This document shows, in pieces, positions 10,246 to 21,527 of a stretch of DNA of 64,000 bases; within the stretch, counting starts at the first letter, position 1; the number at the start of each line of letters is the position of its first letter. A program made the translations under genes and the position numbers. The stretch covers positions 41,330,608-41,394,607 of the forward strand of contig NC_064824.1 of NCBI RefSeq assembly GCF_024166365.1, read 5' to 3'. The notes beneath the pieces are model-generated. The model did no database searches and was not told the DNA's origin. It saw only the letters and a program-made list of their open reading frames with translations. The stretch comes from Elephas maximus indicus (taxonomy: Eukaryota > Chordata > Mammalia > Proboscidea > Elephantidae).

Positions 10246-12057
10246 CTATTGCATAGGATGTATTGCCTTGATATTGCCTTGACTTCCTCTCCATTTGAAA
10301 GTTCTATACCTACACCGGGTATTCCCCTTTTTATTCCTCTGATGTTGTCATCATTTATAGATTGATGTCTCTCATTCTCTGTTTTAAGTCTTTTCATTTT
10401 GCTTTATCCTTGAGAATTCATTACCTAGGTTGGTATCTGCTGATACTGGCCTGTGTCCTAGATTCAAGTTTGTGTCTGATGTTTTTGGTTCTCTAACCAA
10501 AGGACTCCCTTTAATAATTAATGTAAGTTTTGTTTGGTTTTTACAAATTCCCTTAATTTCTTTTTATCTGGAATGTCCTAATTGCACCATCATATTTGAG
10601 GGAAAGTTTTGCAGGATATATTATTCTTGGTTGGGAATTTTTTTTTCTTTCAAGATTTTATATATGTCCTCTCATTGCCTGCTTGACTAGTTGGTTTCTT
10701 CTGAGTATTAAGAGCTTAGTCTTATTGTTTCCCCTTTGTATGTGACTTTTCATTTTTCTCGAGCTGCTTTCAGGATTCTTTGTCTTTGATTCTGGTGAGT
10801 GTGATTTATGATACGTCTTGGTGACTTTCTTTTGGGGTCTATCCTACATGGAGGTTTGTTGAGCTTCTTGGATGGTTAGCTTTTCCTCTTTCATAATATT
10901 AGGGAAGTTCTCTGTCAGCAAATCTTCAGTGATCCTCTATGTGTTTTCCACTTTCTCCCTCTGTTCTGGAAGTTTGATCATGCTTGAATTTTTTTTTTGC
11001 TCTTCCTTATATCTCATGTAGTTCTCTGGTTTTCTTCATTATTTTCTCTGATTTTTCCTTAAAGTGGCATCCATGTATTTGTCTTCAATTTTGCTGATTC
11101 TGTCTTCCATTCTTTCAAATTTGCTCCTAAAACCTTCTATTGCATTGTCCATTTCTGAAATTTTGTCATTTATCTTTTGGATTTCCAATTGCTGTTTTTG
11201 AATGATTTCTGTTTATTTACTTTAACATTCTGTTCTTATATTATTTTCCTGAATTCTTCTATTGCTTTGTCTGTGTTTTCCTTTATTTTGGCTATGTTTT
11301 GGTTAGTGTCTCTTTTCTCCATCATTTTGTCTGTGTTTTCCTGGAGAGCCCTGAATTAGATTTTTGACTTCCCTATATGGTAGTTCCAGTGCCTTTTCTT
11401 CTGCCAGAAAGTTATCTGGTGCTTTATTTTAGTCACTTACTGGGGCCATCTTGTCCTTTTTTTTTAAAAAAAAAAAAAGTGCATATATGATTTGGTATTG
11501 TCTGCTGTCTCTGAGACATTCAGGTATTATTTCATTTATTGACTGTGGGTTTTTTTTTTTCTGATTTTGTCTTTGGTTATGTCTGAGCAGGTGGTATGGA
11601 TGTGCTTTGTTGCTTGGTCATCTGTGGACACAATAGTTCTCACTACCTTGTCCAGTGTACAGGGTTGGCCACTCAGCTATGGTGCAGCAGGGTAGGTACA
11701 GCAGGAGGGGAGGGGGCAGAAATGGGTTGTTTGTCTGAGGCATGAACAGGACCAGGGTTGGGAGCTGGCCTGTGGAAGGGTTGGATGGTTCCCCTAGGGC
11801 AGTAGAGCATGGTGAGGCAGGTGTCAAGCTTGCAGGGAGGGACCTGAGAGTCTGGGCCTGTTCCCCTTTGGACTGTGAAGCACAGCAAGACTGGAGTCAA
11901 GCCGACAGTCAGGGGTCTGGGACTGGTTGCCCTTGGGACCATGGAGTACAGTGAGGTGGGGGCTGAGCCAACTGGGAGGGGTCTTGGTATCCAGACCAGT
12001 TCCCCTTGGGCTGGAGAGCACAGCGTTGTGGGGGCTGAGCTGGTGAGGAGGGGTTAA
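10246..12057 (-). mobile_element. L1 5'-region-like sequence, minus strand
   Basis: On the minus strand this resembles the long 5' region of old mammalian L1 (L1M) elements; for example the plus strand reads GGATATATTATTCTTGGTTG (10614) and GAGCTTCTTGGATGGTTAGC (10861), segments I recall from L1M 5' ends. It ends at ~12057 after G-rich tandem units. A T10/A13 palindromic tract lies at 11457-11480. ORF1 could not be placed with confidence. Confidence 0.6.
11757..12057. repeat. ~70 bp G-rich tandem units at the L1 5' end
   Basis: Four diverged units begin at about 11788 (TTCCCCTAGGGCAGTAGAGC), 11862 (TTCCCCTTTGGACTGTGAAG), 11928 (TTGCCCTTGGGACCATGGAG) and 12000 (TTCCCCTTGGGCTGGAGAGC). Each contains an AGCACAG-like block and a GGGGCTGAGC or related block. 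Spacing is about 66-74 bp. The array lies where the L1 5' UTR would be, so it may be a promoter-type monomer array. Confidence 0.75.
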
Positions 12058-13075
12058 GGCAGTTAATTTTGAGTTAAAGACTATCTAATCAAAAGTGAAA
12101 GGAAAATAAACAAAATAAGTGATTTGAAAGCTAGTAACACAAAGGTCTTTAATAAGGCATTTTTTTCTGCCCAAAGCACAGAGCCTTTTTGAAATTCAAT
12201 AAATACTTGTTTATTGAAACAATAAATACGTAATGTTTTTGAAAATACTTTTCTGATGATATAGCTTTATACATAGAATTGGCAGCCTCATTTAAATAAC
12301 TCACATAGGTCTTTCCTCGAATGGTATAATAAAGGAGATTTCTTGAAGCACAAAAGGGGATTTATTTTTGTTTCAACTCTCGCCTTTCCCACTGTGTAGA
12401 TCTTATATTGCAAATATTAACTGTGGAACATCACATAATACCTACCTGGTATTACAACCTTCTTACGATTCGGTCAGTAAACATTTGCAGTTTCTAAGTA
12501 GGGGATATTTAGGTAATGAGTTCTGAATAATATTTATTAACTATATTTTAACAATACATCCTTTTTATTGAAAACATTAAAATCTTTTAGTAATCACTTT
12601 GTAAATGCAGTTTTAATGCTTTTACCATATCCATGGACCCTTGCTTTCTCAAGCAAAGAGATTAAACAATTCAGATTTAGAAAAACAAATTACTGTGCTA
12701 ATCTTCAGGTATTTCTCTTCTTGATATAACCACTGAGGCCTAATCAGAGCAGGACAGGCCCAATAACAGCGTTTTTTTCATTAGTGCTCCACTGAATTAT
12801 TTGTCAGGGATTTGAGATCTGGTGTAAGAAACACACTAACCTTCAGCACTTATACAAAGCTTTCAGAAACAGTCTCTTCTAAAATAATTCACTCAATTTG
12901 CCTCATGAAAAGCTAGATGAAGCCACCATGTAGAAGGACATCAAGAAAGAGCTTTTGGAAGCATTCGCAGACTTTTAGGATTTTTAGAATTAAAGATTAA
13001 GACTTCTCTATGATGTGAACTACTGAAAAGCCCAAAACAGCCCCAGTGGATCTGGCCCACAGAGGTTTTTAGTTT
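12058..13075. other. Unassigned single-copy-looking DNA
   Basis: No gene, repeat family or convincing frame recognised. Base composition is ordinary A/T-rich mammalian. Confidence 0.5.
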
Positions 13076-13573
13076 GACCTTGAAGCGTTCTTAAACACTG
13101 GGAACTTCCAGTACAACTAGATGGTGCCTGGCTACCACCACAGACTCCACTGACGGAGATCACGATAGAGAGTTCTGGAAAGAGCTGGAGAAAAATGTAG
13201 AATAAAATTCTAACTCAAAAAGAAAGACTAGACTTGCTGGCCTAACAGAGACTGGAGAAACGCAAGAGTATGACCCCCAGACGCCATTTTAGCTTAGTAA
13301 TGAAGTCACTCCTGAGGTTCACCCTTCAGCCAAGGATTGAATAGGCCCATAAAACAAAATGAGACTAAAGGGGCACACCAGCCCTGGGGCAAGGACTAGA
13401 AGGCAGGAGGGGACAGGAAAGCTGACCATAGGGAACCCAAGTTTGAGAAGGGAGAGTGTTGACATTTTGTGGGGTTGTTAACCAGTGTCATAAAGTAAAA
13501 TGTGTACTAACTGTCTAATGAGAAACTAGTCTGTTCTGTAAATCTTCTTCTAAAGTACAATTGAAAAAAAATT
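13076..13573 (+). mobile_element. L1 3' UTR, plus strand, 5'-truncated
   Basis: Sense-strand L1 3' UTR. Its end (GTGTACTAACTGTCTAATGA, then AAAGTACAATTG and an A run at 13563-13570) is the reverse complement equivalent of 3168-3260. Its upstream border near 13076 is approximate. Confidence 0.75.
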
Positions 13574-13715
13574 GGGAACAATTACTTAAAAGCCAGGTTT
13601 CAAGATTCTCTCAACGGATTGGATGAGGTGGCAACACTGGGTTCTCTGACTCAATCTGCTTTTACTGGGTAGCAGCTGCCTCTTTAGATGAAGCCAGTGT
13701 CCATCAATTTGCCAC

Positions 13716-13800
13716 ACTCTATGGGGCGTTCTTCTCTGTCCTATAGGGCCTCTATGAGTCGGAATCGACTCGATGGCACTGGTTTGGTTTTTTTGGTTTG
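13716..13800 (+). mobile_element. AfroSINE 3' half, plus strand
   Basis: Only the 3' half remains: CTATGAGTCGGAATCGACTC at 13750, then GGCACTGG and a GGTTTG-rich tail. This copy is close to the family consensus and is the best one to compare with the RTE tail at 17330. Confidence 0.9.
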
Positions 13801-13883
13801 GTACTATGACCTAGTCAGCTTCACTCATGTATGAATACATTTCCTGATTGGTTAGGTAGATATTTAAGTTTTTTGACCCCTGT

Positions 13884-14195
13884 TAGAGCACTACTGCAAC
13901 CAGAACGCTCCTTAGAAGTGAGGACGGCGAGACTTCAGCTTGTTTATTCTGGGCACATCATCAGGGAAGACCAGTCCCTAGAAAAGGACATCATGTTTGG
14001 TAAAGTAGAGGATCACCAAAAACGAGGGAAACCCTCAATGATTGCCAATAGCCAAAGAATGGACAATAGCCAAAAGAATGAACTCAAGCATACCAATGAT
14101 CATAAAGATGTAGGACTGGGCAATGCTTTATTCTATTATATATAAAAAGTGCCACTATGAGCCGGAGCCAACTCAACATCAACTATCAATAAAAA
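13884..14195 (+). mobile_element. RTE 3' end, plus strand
   Basis: 5'-truncated RTE covering the last ~100 codons (CAACCAGAACGCTCCTTAGA at 13889) and the tail ending near AACATCAACTATCAATAAAA. A short local duplication (CCAATAGCCAAAGAATGGAC, then a near repeat) sits at 14044-14080 and is absent from other copies. Confidence 0.88.
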
Positions 14196-16129
14196 CAACA
14201 GAACACAAAATCTTTGCTGATGCTTCCTTCTGCCCCAGGTATGTCTTGTAAGTTGACTCAGTGTTCAATGAGATATTGCATCAGGAAGTATATTAGAACT
14301 TCAGTAGGTAAATTCCTTTTATATGCCTTTAAGTGTGAATTATTACAGGCTCTCTATATTTATTTTATCTTCTTTCTGTTTTTAAGGGGATGGTGTAAGG
14401 CTTCCTAAAATATCTTTCCTGGCTACTACAGTTGTTGCTCATCTCCCTCCTTTCTTACCTCTTGTGGCACTTTTTATCTCTAGGAGTTTAGCTCTTAAAT
14501 TTGCTACTCTTAGGTTGCTCTAGAATTCCTTTGAATGTGCCAGACTTTGTTCTTCATTAAGGGCAGGAATAATTCCTTTTCTTCCCTAATATTACAGAGC
14601 CTAGCAGAGTGCTGAGCATCCAGCAGGTCTGCAAGAGCACTCATTAGTTGAGTATTTCCTTATCTTTATTATTTAACCTAAAACATGAATTTTCTTTAGC
14701 ACCAGAATAATTTATTGAACTGTAACATATTTCCCATAATAAACAACAAGTCAAATAATACCGCTTCCTTTTTTATATCTATAGCGAGAAGTATTGCTAA
14801 TGAATCCATAATACAAAAATATATGTTCTGGCCCTGAGTTTGTATTGCTTTATACATTTGTTCTTTACCACTACTGAGCCAATATTTTCCTCTTTTAATT
14901 TCTCTATTAACTTTAATTAGGCTCATGAGCTTACTGGCCAGGTGGATTTTCCCTAAACACTCACAACTCCATTTTCCAGGCTAGCAGTAGAATTAAGTTA
15001 AGCTGTAGATTTGAGGCAGAATCTAACATTATAAGCCGTGGAAGGTTCCAATGCCACCACAACTCATTTCATCCACTGAGGATTTCAGCAGGCAGCACTT
15101 TTAATAAGCCAGGCTCGGCATTTTTCAAGGAATACTTTGGGTTCCATTTCTGAAAGCAATATTGGTTATGATTCCACAGCTGGAAGATTTCCGAGGAAAT
15201 AATGTTTGTCCTCTTGAAAACACTCTTGATCCATACAGCATAAAGAACATAATTCTGAGCAACCAGTTCTAAATTTTACCATACACATCTCCAGTGTATG
15301 TCATTGTCCAAAAGGGTGATTTGAGAATAGTAGGATTACTTCTTATTCAATCTTTTATTTTATTTCATTCCCTTTTATTTTACATTTTAGAAAACATAAG
15401 CTTGCCCACATCATTTAGATATTTGAGTGCATTAAAATAGATTTTATTTGTAAACTTTCTTACTAAAAATCTTAAATAAGGAGCAGAATAGAGCTGAAAA
15501 GCTTCCTGTGGTCCTACAGGGCATTGGATCGTCTCAGGTACTGGCTGCTAGTTTAATAAAAGGATAGGATTTCCATTTACTCCAGGCAGGCTTAATGTAT
15601 TGTTCTCAGAGTGAGACAGTCAGAATGAGTCAGGAGCCAAAGAATACACTTTATAGACACAAATAATCGTAAATTCAGAATGTCACCTTTAGGCAGAGGC
15701 ATTTTTATTATTGTTAGTGGAGCTGCTGAGTAGGTTTGATGTTTTATTCTCTTGAGGACTCAATGTTCCCGAGTCCTGGAGCCCTGTCTTTATCAGGCTC
15801 ACAAGGAGGGAGCCCAGCCAAACTTGCTTCCTATACTTCTCTATGATTGATAGCAGATGGCATGCTTTAAAATAAACCTATCCATTAGCAGTCCTCAGTG
15901 TTTTTACTCAAGGCATTTACAACTGTCTCAAGCAGAAAACACATTTACTCCAAGAGCTCGTTTCAGTCCACAACAGCTGTACAGGTGCAAATCTCTCATT
16001 AACTCTTAAATAGTAGTGAAATAAACAATGGCTTTTCTTTTTACTTTATTTAGGGGAGTGTACTTCAAAGCTGCTGAGAGTTATTCTCCTCCAGAACAGA
16101 GCTTCAAAGGGTGGGGTTTTATTAAAACC
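14196..16129. other. Unassigned DNA, one possible L2 trace
   Basis: Mostly unrecognised. About 14540-14665 (GGGCAGGAATAATTCC, then GAGCCTAGCAGAGTGCTGAG) resembles an L2 3' end in sense orientation, but weakly. No supported gene. Confidence 0.45.
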
Positions 16130-16162
16130 TAGCAATGTTTTTTTTTTTTTTTTAGCAATGTT
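16130..16162. mobile_element. Poly(T)-only insertion with 10-bp duplication
   Basis: TAGCAATGTT occurs at 16130-16139 and again, exactly, at 16153-16162, separated only by T13. This is what a retroposon tail with no body would leave. It may also be replication slippage around a T tract. Confidence 0.7.
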
Positions 16163-16440
16163 AGGCAACAATGTGCTTTTCCTAGGGATGTATACATCAT
16201 GGGGGTGTTAGAGTTTAAAAGTTTGCTTTCGATGCACGTAGATTTAGTGGTAAATTACCTGCCTCACAGGAATGCTTATGAGGAGGTAGATGAGAATGAA
16301 AAACTCAACAATGGTCCCTGGCACAGCTCAGGTCCCTGGTTGTGTGAGCCTGTACTCAACTGGACTTCATCCATCCACCTACCTCTCCCTCCCCACTTTA
16401 GAAGGCAGTGCTCATGCTGAGCTTTTCCAGTTCGATGAGT

Positions 16441-16471
16441 TAATTTTTTTTTTTTTTTTTAATTTTTTAGG
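16441..16471. repeat. T-rich tract with flanking TTAATTTTTT
   Basis: A T18-T20 run bounded on both sides by TTAATTTTTT-like sequence. It could be another tail remnant, but the low complexity makes the duplication uninformative. Confidence 0.5.
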
Positions 16472-16587
16472 CAGCTAACTGAATCTCCTTGCATACTGGT
16501 AAACAAAAGTAAAGCTATTTTTAAATTTAATTTTTTATCCATATTAAACACAGGTGAAAAAATTGGCTTAGAGATTTTGATTTCTCC

Positions 16588-16802
16588 TAAAAACAAAAAC
16601 AAAAACAGTTGTCATACAGCTGATTCCGACTCATGGCAACTCCATCTATATCAGCTTCGGACTGTGTTGTTCAGGGTTTCAGTGGCTGACTTTTCAGAAG
16701 TACACCCCCAGGCCCTTCTTCAGAGGGGCCTCTGGGTAAACTCAAATCTTTAATCTTTCAGTTAGCAGCTGAGGACATTAACTGTTTGCACCACCCAGGG
16801 AC
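16588..16802 (-). mobile_element. AfroSINE, second type, minus strand
   Basis: Shares the GATTCCGACTCATGGCAACTC end with AfroSINE but has a different middle (CTGACTTTTCAGAAGTACAC at 16687) and ends CACCACCCAGGGACT, unlike the common form. Flanked by TTTGATTTCTCC (16576-16587) and TTTGATTTGTCC (16803-16814), 11 of 12 identical. The same type occurs at 49571-49773. Confidence 0.88.
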
Positions 16803-16935
16803 TTTGATTTGTCCCAAAGGAAGAAAAAAGCTTTGCAGTTTAGAAAGTATTATCATTAATACTGGAAAACACCTAACAGGACCTTCTATGTGCCAACTAC
16901 TGTTTTACAGAAATTATTGTATTGTATTGTTCTAA

Positions 16936-17382
16936 TGGTATTTTCAATCACATCATAGGCATGTGAAAACTGGACAATGAATAAGAAGACTGAAGAGGAA
17001 TTGATGCCTTTGAATGGTGGTGTTGGTGAAGAATATTGAACATTACCATGGACTGCCAAAAGAACGAACAAATCTGTCTTAGAAGAAGTACAACCAGAAT
17101 GCTCCTTAGAATCAAGGATGGCGAGACTGCATCTTACATACTTTGGGCATGTTGTCAGGCGGGATCAGTCTCTGGAGAAGGACACCATGCTTGGGAAACT
17201 AGAGGGTTAGCAGAAAAGAGGAAGATCCTAAACTAGGTGGATTGACGCAGTGGCTGCAACAACGAGCTCAAGCATAGCAGCGATTGTGAGGATGGTGCAG
17301 GACCGGGCAATGTTTCATTCTGTTGTGCATAGGGTCGCTGTGAGTTGGAACCAACTTGATGACACCTAACAACAACAACAAC
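16936..17382 (+). mobile_element. RTE 3' end with clean 10-bp duplication
   Basis: 5'-truncated RTE encoding the last ~145 codons. The end reads HRVAVSWNQLDDT and the TAA stop begins the (AAC)n tail at 17365-17382. Flanked exactly by ATTGTTCTAA at 16926-16935 and 17383-17392. A good reference copy for the RTE 3' terminus. Confidence 0.93.
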
Positions 17383-17394
17383 ATTGTTCTAAAA

Positions 17395-17480
17395 AAATTA
17401 CAAAAATTTACTCATTTAATCATAACAGCAATCCTTGAAGGAACTGCTATTCATATCTCCATTTTATAGATGAGGAAGCT
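17395..17480 (-). mobile_element. MIR fragment, minus strand
   Basis: CTCATTTAATCATAACAGCA followed by CCATTTTATAGATGAGGAAG is the reverse MIR core. Confidence 0.6.
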
Positions 17481-17534
17481 GCTATGCTATGTTATATTTA
17501 TTATAATTAAAAATGATACCTTAACCAGAGTATT

Positions 17535-17805
17535 CCCTGACAGAGGAGCCGAAGCTTGGATTCTGGTGCCATACCGCCTGGGTTGAAATTCCAGCTTCGG
17601 AACTTACTATCATGCATGACTGTGGACATGTTATTTGACAACCTCTGTTTTTATTTTCTCACTTATTATTTTATAGCCTTATTGCATCTACCTAATATGA
17701 TAGTTGTGATGAATTAGTATATGTATAATACATAGACTAGCAGCTGGTGCTTAGTAAGTGCCACGTGAATTTTAGCAATTACATTGTCGTCACCATCATT
17801 ATTAA
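17535..17805 (+). mobile_element. MIR, plus strand
   Basis: GGATTCTGGTGCCATACCGC, then GGGTTGAAATTCCAGCTTCG (tRNA-like head), then the core and a 3' end near CTGGTGCTTAGTAAGTGCCA. All parts are in the normal MIR order. Confidence 0.75.
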
Positions 17806-19079
17806 AGATTTTATAAAATGGCATTAAACCCTTGATGTGAATTAGGCTTCTCTGATTATCTTCTATCTCTGGAACTCTGTATTTTGAAAAACTTTAACAT
17901 CCAAACAAAACAATTCATTCATTTGTATTTCACAGTTCTATTTTCATACGAAATTGATAAGATTTTTCCCCCAAAGTAATTTGACACTCTTGTTTTAGCA
18001 GCCTTTTTATTGGTGTAAAAGACCCTTAAGTCTTCTGAAATAATGAAACTGGTTAACGGAGTCCCCCATTACAACCTTCCATGGGTTCCTGTGGGCCCGT
18101 ATTGCCCAGATAAGTAAACCTGAGCCAATTTATCTTCTCCATGGGCAGCAGGAGAGGAGAAGCAGTAAGTGTCATAAAATATGCCCCACGACTATCCTAT
18201 CCCATGGTATTTTTTTCAAAGGGTAGTCTGCTAAAAGATTTTCAGGAGAAGGTTTGTGTAGTAGAATCTTGTCATTGATTTTCCAGTGCATGCTTAGTGT
18301 GTGATGTTCCGAAAAACATAGCATAAGTATCAAGTGTACGTGACGTACCTCCTTACAACCCATTTCCATTGTTCCCCATACATTTCCTCACCAGGAACCT
18401 TGTACAGAAGATTGATTTCTTGTCTCTGCAAGAGCACTCAAGTAAGTTTTAGAATAAATATACCTGAACGCAAGGTAAAAAACAAAACAAAACAAAAAAA
18501 CAACTAATTGGAAGGGGAAATTTAAGTGAAGAACAGCACCTATTAGGACTGGGTTATTTTATGTTAGTATAGCTATTAGATATTAAGTTATTATAATCGC
18601 AACAACTATTTGGTTACCGGGGATATTTCATCTGGATTTTTGAAAAGTAATTCTTTTCAAAATTTTGGTATGGTTACAGTAGGTAAATGCTGGGCCAAGG
18701 AATATTCCATATTTCATGCTATAAACTTCAAGGGAATGACTAGTAATTTGAGATTATACTAGGGCACCTTGCTGAGCAGTTTTATAGGAAGTTGGTACAT
18801 TAAGGGTTCCTCTACACTTTGTTAGTAGTTTCAGTAACACTCTGAATGGGGTTAAGTCAGTTCACATTTATAAAACTCTCTAAATGGAGAAAAAGAAAAC
18901 CACGAAAGGGGGCATAGGAATAACAGTACACCTACTGAATAGAATGTCCTAGGGAGAGAAATTAGGAGGAAATGGTATTTTATTCAGAAAGAGAGCTTGA
19001 ATATATTTAGAAATATGTTTAAACATTAAGATATTTTTTGTCAAATATACTAGTTCGTTCCATCAAATATTACACTCCT
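17806..19079. other. Unassigned DNA
   Basis: No gene or repeat family recognised. A CAAAA-rich patch lies at 18479-18503. Confidence 0.5.
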
Positions 19080-19815
19080 TTTTAAAAATTTTACTTATTT
19101 CATGTTGCTGTTGACAATATATATAACAAAGTATACACCAATTCAATAGTCCCTACATTTACGGTTCAGTGACATTATGTTCTTTGAGTTATGCAACCAT
19201 TCTCACTCTCTGGTTTTGAGTTGTTCATCTGCCGTTGACATAAACTCGCTGGACCTTGAGTTTCCTACCTAATATTTCAAATTGCTGTTGTCAATTTGAT
19301 CTCATATAGATAGATCTTGAAACAGCACAATGCTCAAGGCAGACTAGTTAGGCTAAACTATTGTTTGGTTTTAAGAAGACTTCAGGGGATATTTTTGGGT
19401 TTAAGGTTTAAAGATTATCTCAGGGCACTAGTTTCGGGGATTTTTCCAGCCTCCTGGCTCCATAATGTCTGGAGATCATGAGAATTTGAAATTCTGTTTG
19501 GTATTTTACCCTCTTTGATCAAGTTTCTTCTGTTGAATCTTTGATTAAAATATTCAGTAAGTGTAGCCAGGCACCATCCAGTTCTTCTGGTTTCATGGCA
19601 AACAAGACAGTTTTTCATGGAGGCAATTAGCCATACATTCCATTTCTTCCTCCTATTCCTGACTCCCCTTCTTCCTCTGTTGCTCTCGGTGAATTGAGAA
19701 CAATTGTTGTGCCTTGGATGCCACTTGTAGGCTTTGAAAACCCCAGGCGCTACACAACAAAGTAGGAGGTGGAACAGAAGCACTAAGGGTATCCTCGTTC
19801 AGCTTGTTGACATGC
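19080..19815 (-). mobile_element. L1 3' UTR, minus strand, different subfamily
   Basis: On the plus strand, AGTTGTTCATCTGCCGTTGA (19220), then GCACCATCCAGTTCTTCTGG (19570), then ACAATTGTTGTGCCTTGGAT (19700) follow the order of a long L1 3' UTR that I recall from several placental mammals. It differs from the UTR at 3168 and 13076, so at least two L1 lineages are present. 5'-truncated near 19815. Confidence 0.72.
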
Positions 19816-19828
19816 AAATGTGTATTTT

Positions 19829-20128
19829 GTTGTTATTAGTTGCCATTTAGGTGGCTCCAACTCATGGTGACCTTAGGTATAACAAAACAAAACATTGCCC
19901 AATCCTATGCTATCTTCGTGATTGTTGGTATGTTTAACTCCATTGTTGTGACTATTATGTCAATCCATGTCATTGAGGGTTTCCCTTGTTTTAGCTGATC
20001 CCCTACTTTACCAAACATGATGTCCTTTTCTAGCAATTGGGCTTTCCTGATATCGTGTCCAAAGTAAGTTGCAGTCTCACCATCCTCGCTTCTAAGGAAC
20101 ATTCTGGTATTAGTATGTTCGTTTTGTC
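19829..20128 (-). mobile_element. RTE 3' end, minus strand
   Basis: Begins with the reversed tail TTTTGTTGTTATTAGTTGCC and runs back into the C-terminal region (TTCTAAGGAACATTCTGGTA at 20090). Heavily truncated at its 5' side. Confidence 0.88.
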
Positions 20129-20270
20129 TGTTGTAGAACTTCACATAATTAACATTTGGAATGCAATGGTGGAAAGTCCTGGGAACTAGATATTAGGAGA
20201 CTTGCATTCTACAAAGAGGCACAAACTTGGGCCAATTACTCCAGCTCTTCATTCCTAAATATGAGCTTCC

Positions 20271-20325
20271 TATGCCTAAGACAAAAAAAAAAAAAAATCT
20301 TTTTTTTTTTTTTTTATGCCTAAGA
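20271..20325. mobile_element. A14/T16 inverted tail insertion with 11-bp duplication
   Basis: TATGCCTAAGA at 20271-20281 is repeated exactly at 20315-20325. Between them is only C, A14, TC and T16. This is a poly(A) joined to a poly(T) with no body, bounded by a target-site-type duplication. Confidence 0.78.
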
Positions 20326-21335
20326 TTCCTCAGCTCTAAGTTAAGAGGATTGAACTAGATCAGAAAATCAAATAAATGGCAGATGTGCTTCCAAAAAAAA
20401 AAAAAAAATTTAAAGGCAGCAATAACTGATCACAACACTCTTCCTGCTGAGCCAGTGTGACACCTATTATTTCCCAATGCAGTGACTTAGGCAGCCTTCA
20501 TGTGACCCCCATCACTCAAAGTGAACTGAATGAAACTTGTTGGCTATCCCTGCAAGCTCCTAGATATTCCCTAAAATTCAAATGTTCTAGATTAATAATG
20601 CCTCTCACTTTGAGGTGGTGTTTCAACTTAACTGGCCAGACATGATGAACAGAGGAGCAATAGATGAAGACTTCATATTTTGGTGATTATGGCAAGTGCT
20701 GGTATTTTTATATTGCCTTCCATGACTGCATTCCTGTGAGGAATGCTTCCTTTTAAGGACATTTTGACATTCTTCCACACTTGTGTTTTACCATTACGGT
20801 TTAAAACTGCTGATCCCATTGTTTTCTTTTTGTTGCTTACTTGGCCTCTTACTGAATATAACCTTAAAATGCTTTCTACTAGTTTATATTCAGTCTTTGT
20901 TCTTCTCAACTGATCCAAATATTGTGTTCCCAATGTTTTCTTCAATAGCTATTTATCCCTTGAGCCCCCTTTTTTGTTTGTTATTTTGAAGACTCAGTGT
21001 AGTGTTGCTAAAAACTTGAAATTAGGAATTTCTAAGTCATGCACATCTGTCTACCTCCCTCCCTGGGCCCTGTTCATTTCACTGGAAAGGCTTGGAAGTC
21101 AAGGTTTATTCCCAACTATGGGACAAAGCTAGGTTTCTGTGGCTTATCAGTTTTGTGTCAGAGTAGGCAGCAGCTACACAGAGTTTTCCAATATAAATAA
21201 CAGCCTTTTTTCATCAGGAAATTAGGCTTAGTTTATGAAACTTCACAGATAAATAAGGAGCCCATTAAATTAACTAAAATAATAGCAATTTCTTAAGAGT
21301 GTATTAAATTTAGCACTACTTCTTGAAAAAAATAT
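20326..21335. other. Unassigned DNA
   Basis: An A16 run at 20393-20408. A 90-codon minus-strand frame at 20673-20945 has no motif I recognise and no supporting context, so I do not call a gene. Confidence 0.45.
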
Positions 21336-21349
21336 TTTTTAATATAGTA

Positions 21350-21513
21350 ACCCAAAACCAAACCCATTGCTGTGGAGTCGATTCAACTCATAGTGACCCT
21401 ATAGGACAGAGTAGAACTGCCCCCACAGAGTTTCCAAGGAGCCTGGTGGATTCGAACTGCCAACATTTTGGTTAGCAGCCACAGCACTTAACCATTATGC
21501 TAGTGGGGTTTCC
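21350..21513 (-). mobile_element. AfroSINE with perfect 14-bp duplication, minus strand
   Basis: Typical short AfroSINE. TTTTTAATATAGTA lies at 21336-21349 and at 21514-21527, identical. This sets the borders to the base and shows a fairly young insertion. Confidence 0.95.
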
Positions 21514-21527
21514 TTTTTAATATAGTA

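Noticed and set aside
11618..12057. Several frames on both strands in G-rich DNA
   Set aside because: They arise from the ~70 bp tandem units of the L1 5' region and repeat the same words.
20673..20945. 90-codon minus-strand frame, basic, Lys/Arg-rich
   Set aside because: I considered a processed pseudogene but know no matching protein and see no poly(A) tail or duplication around it.
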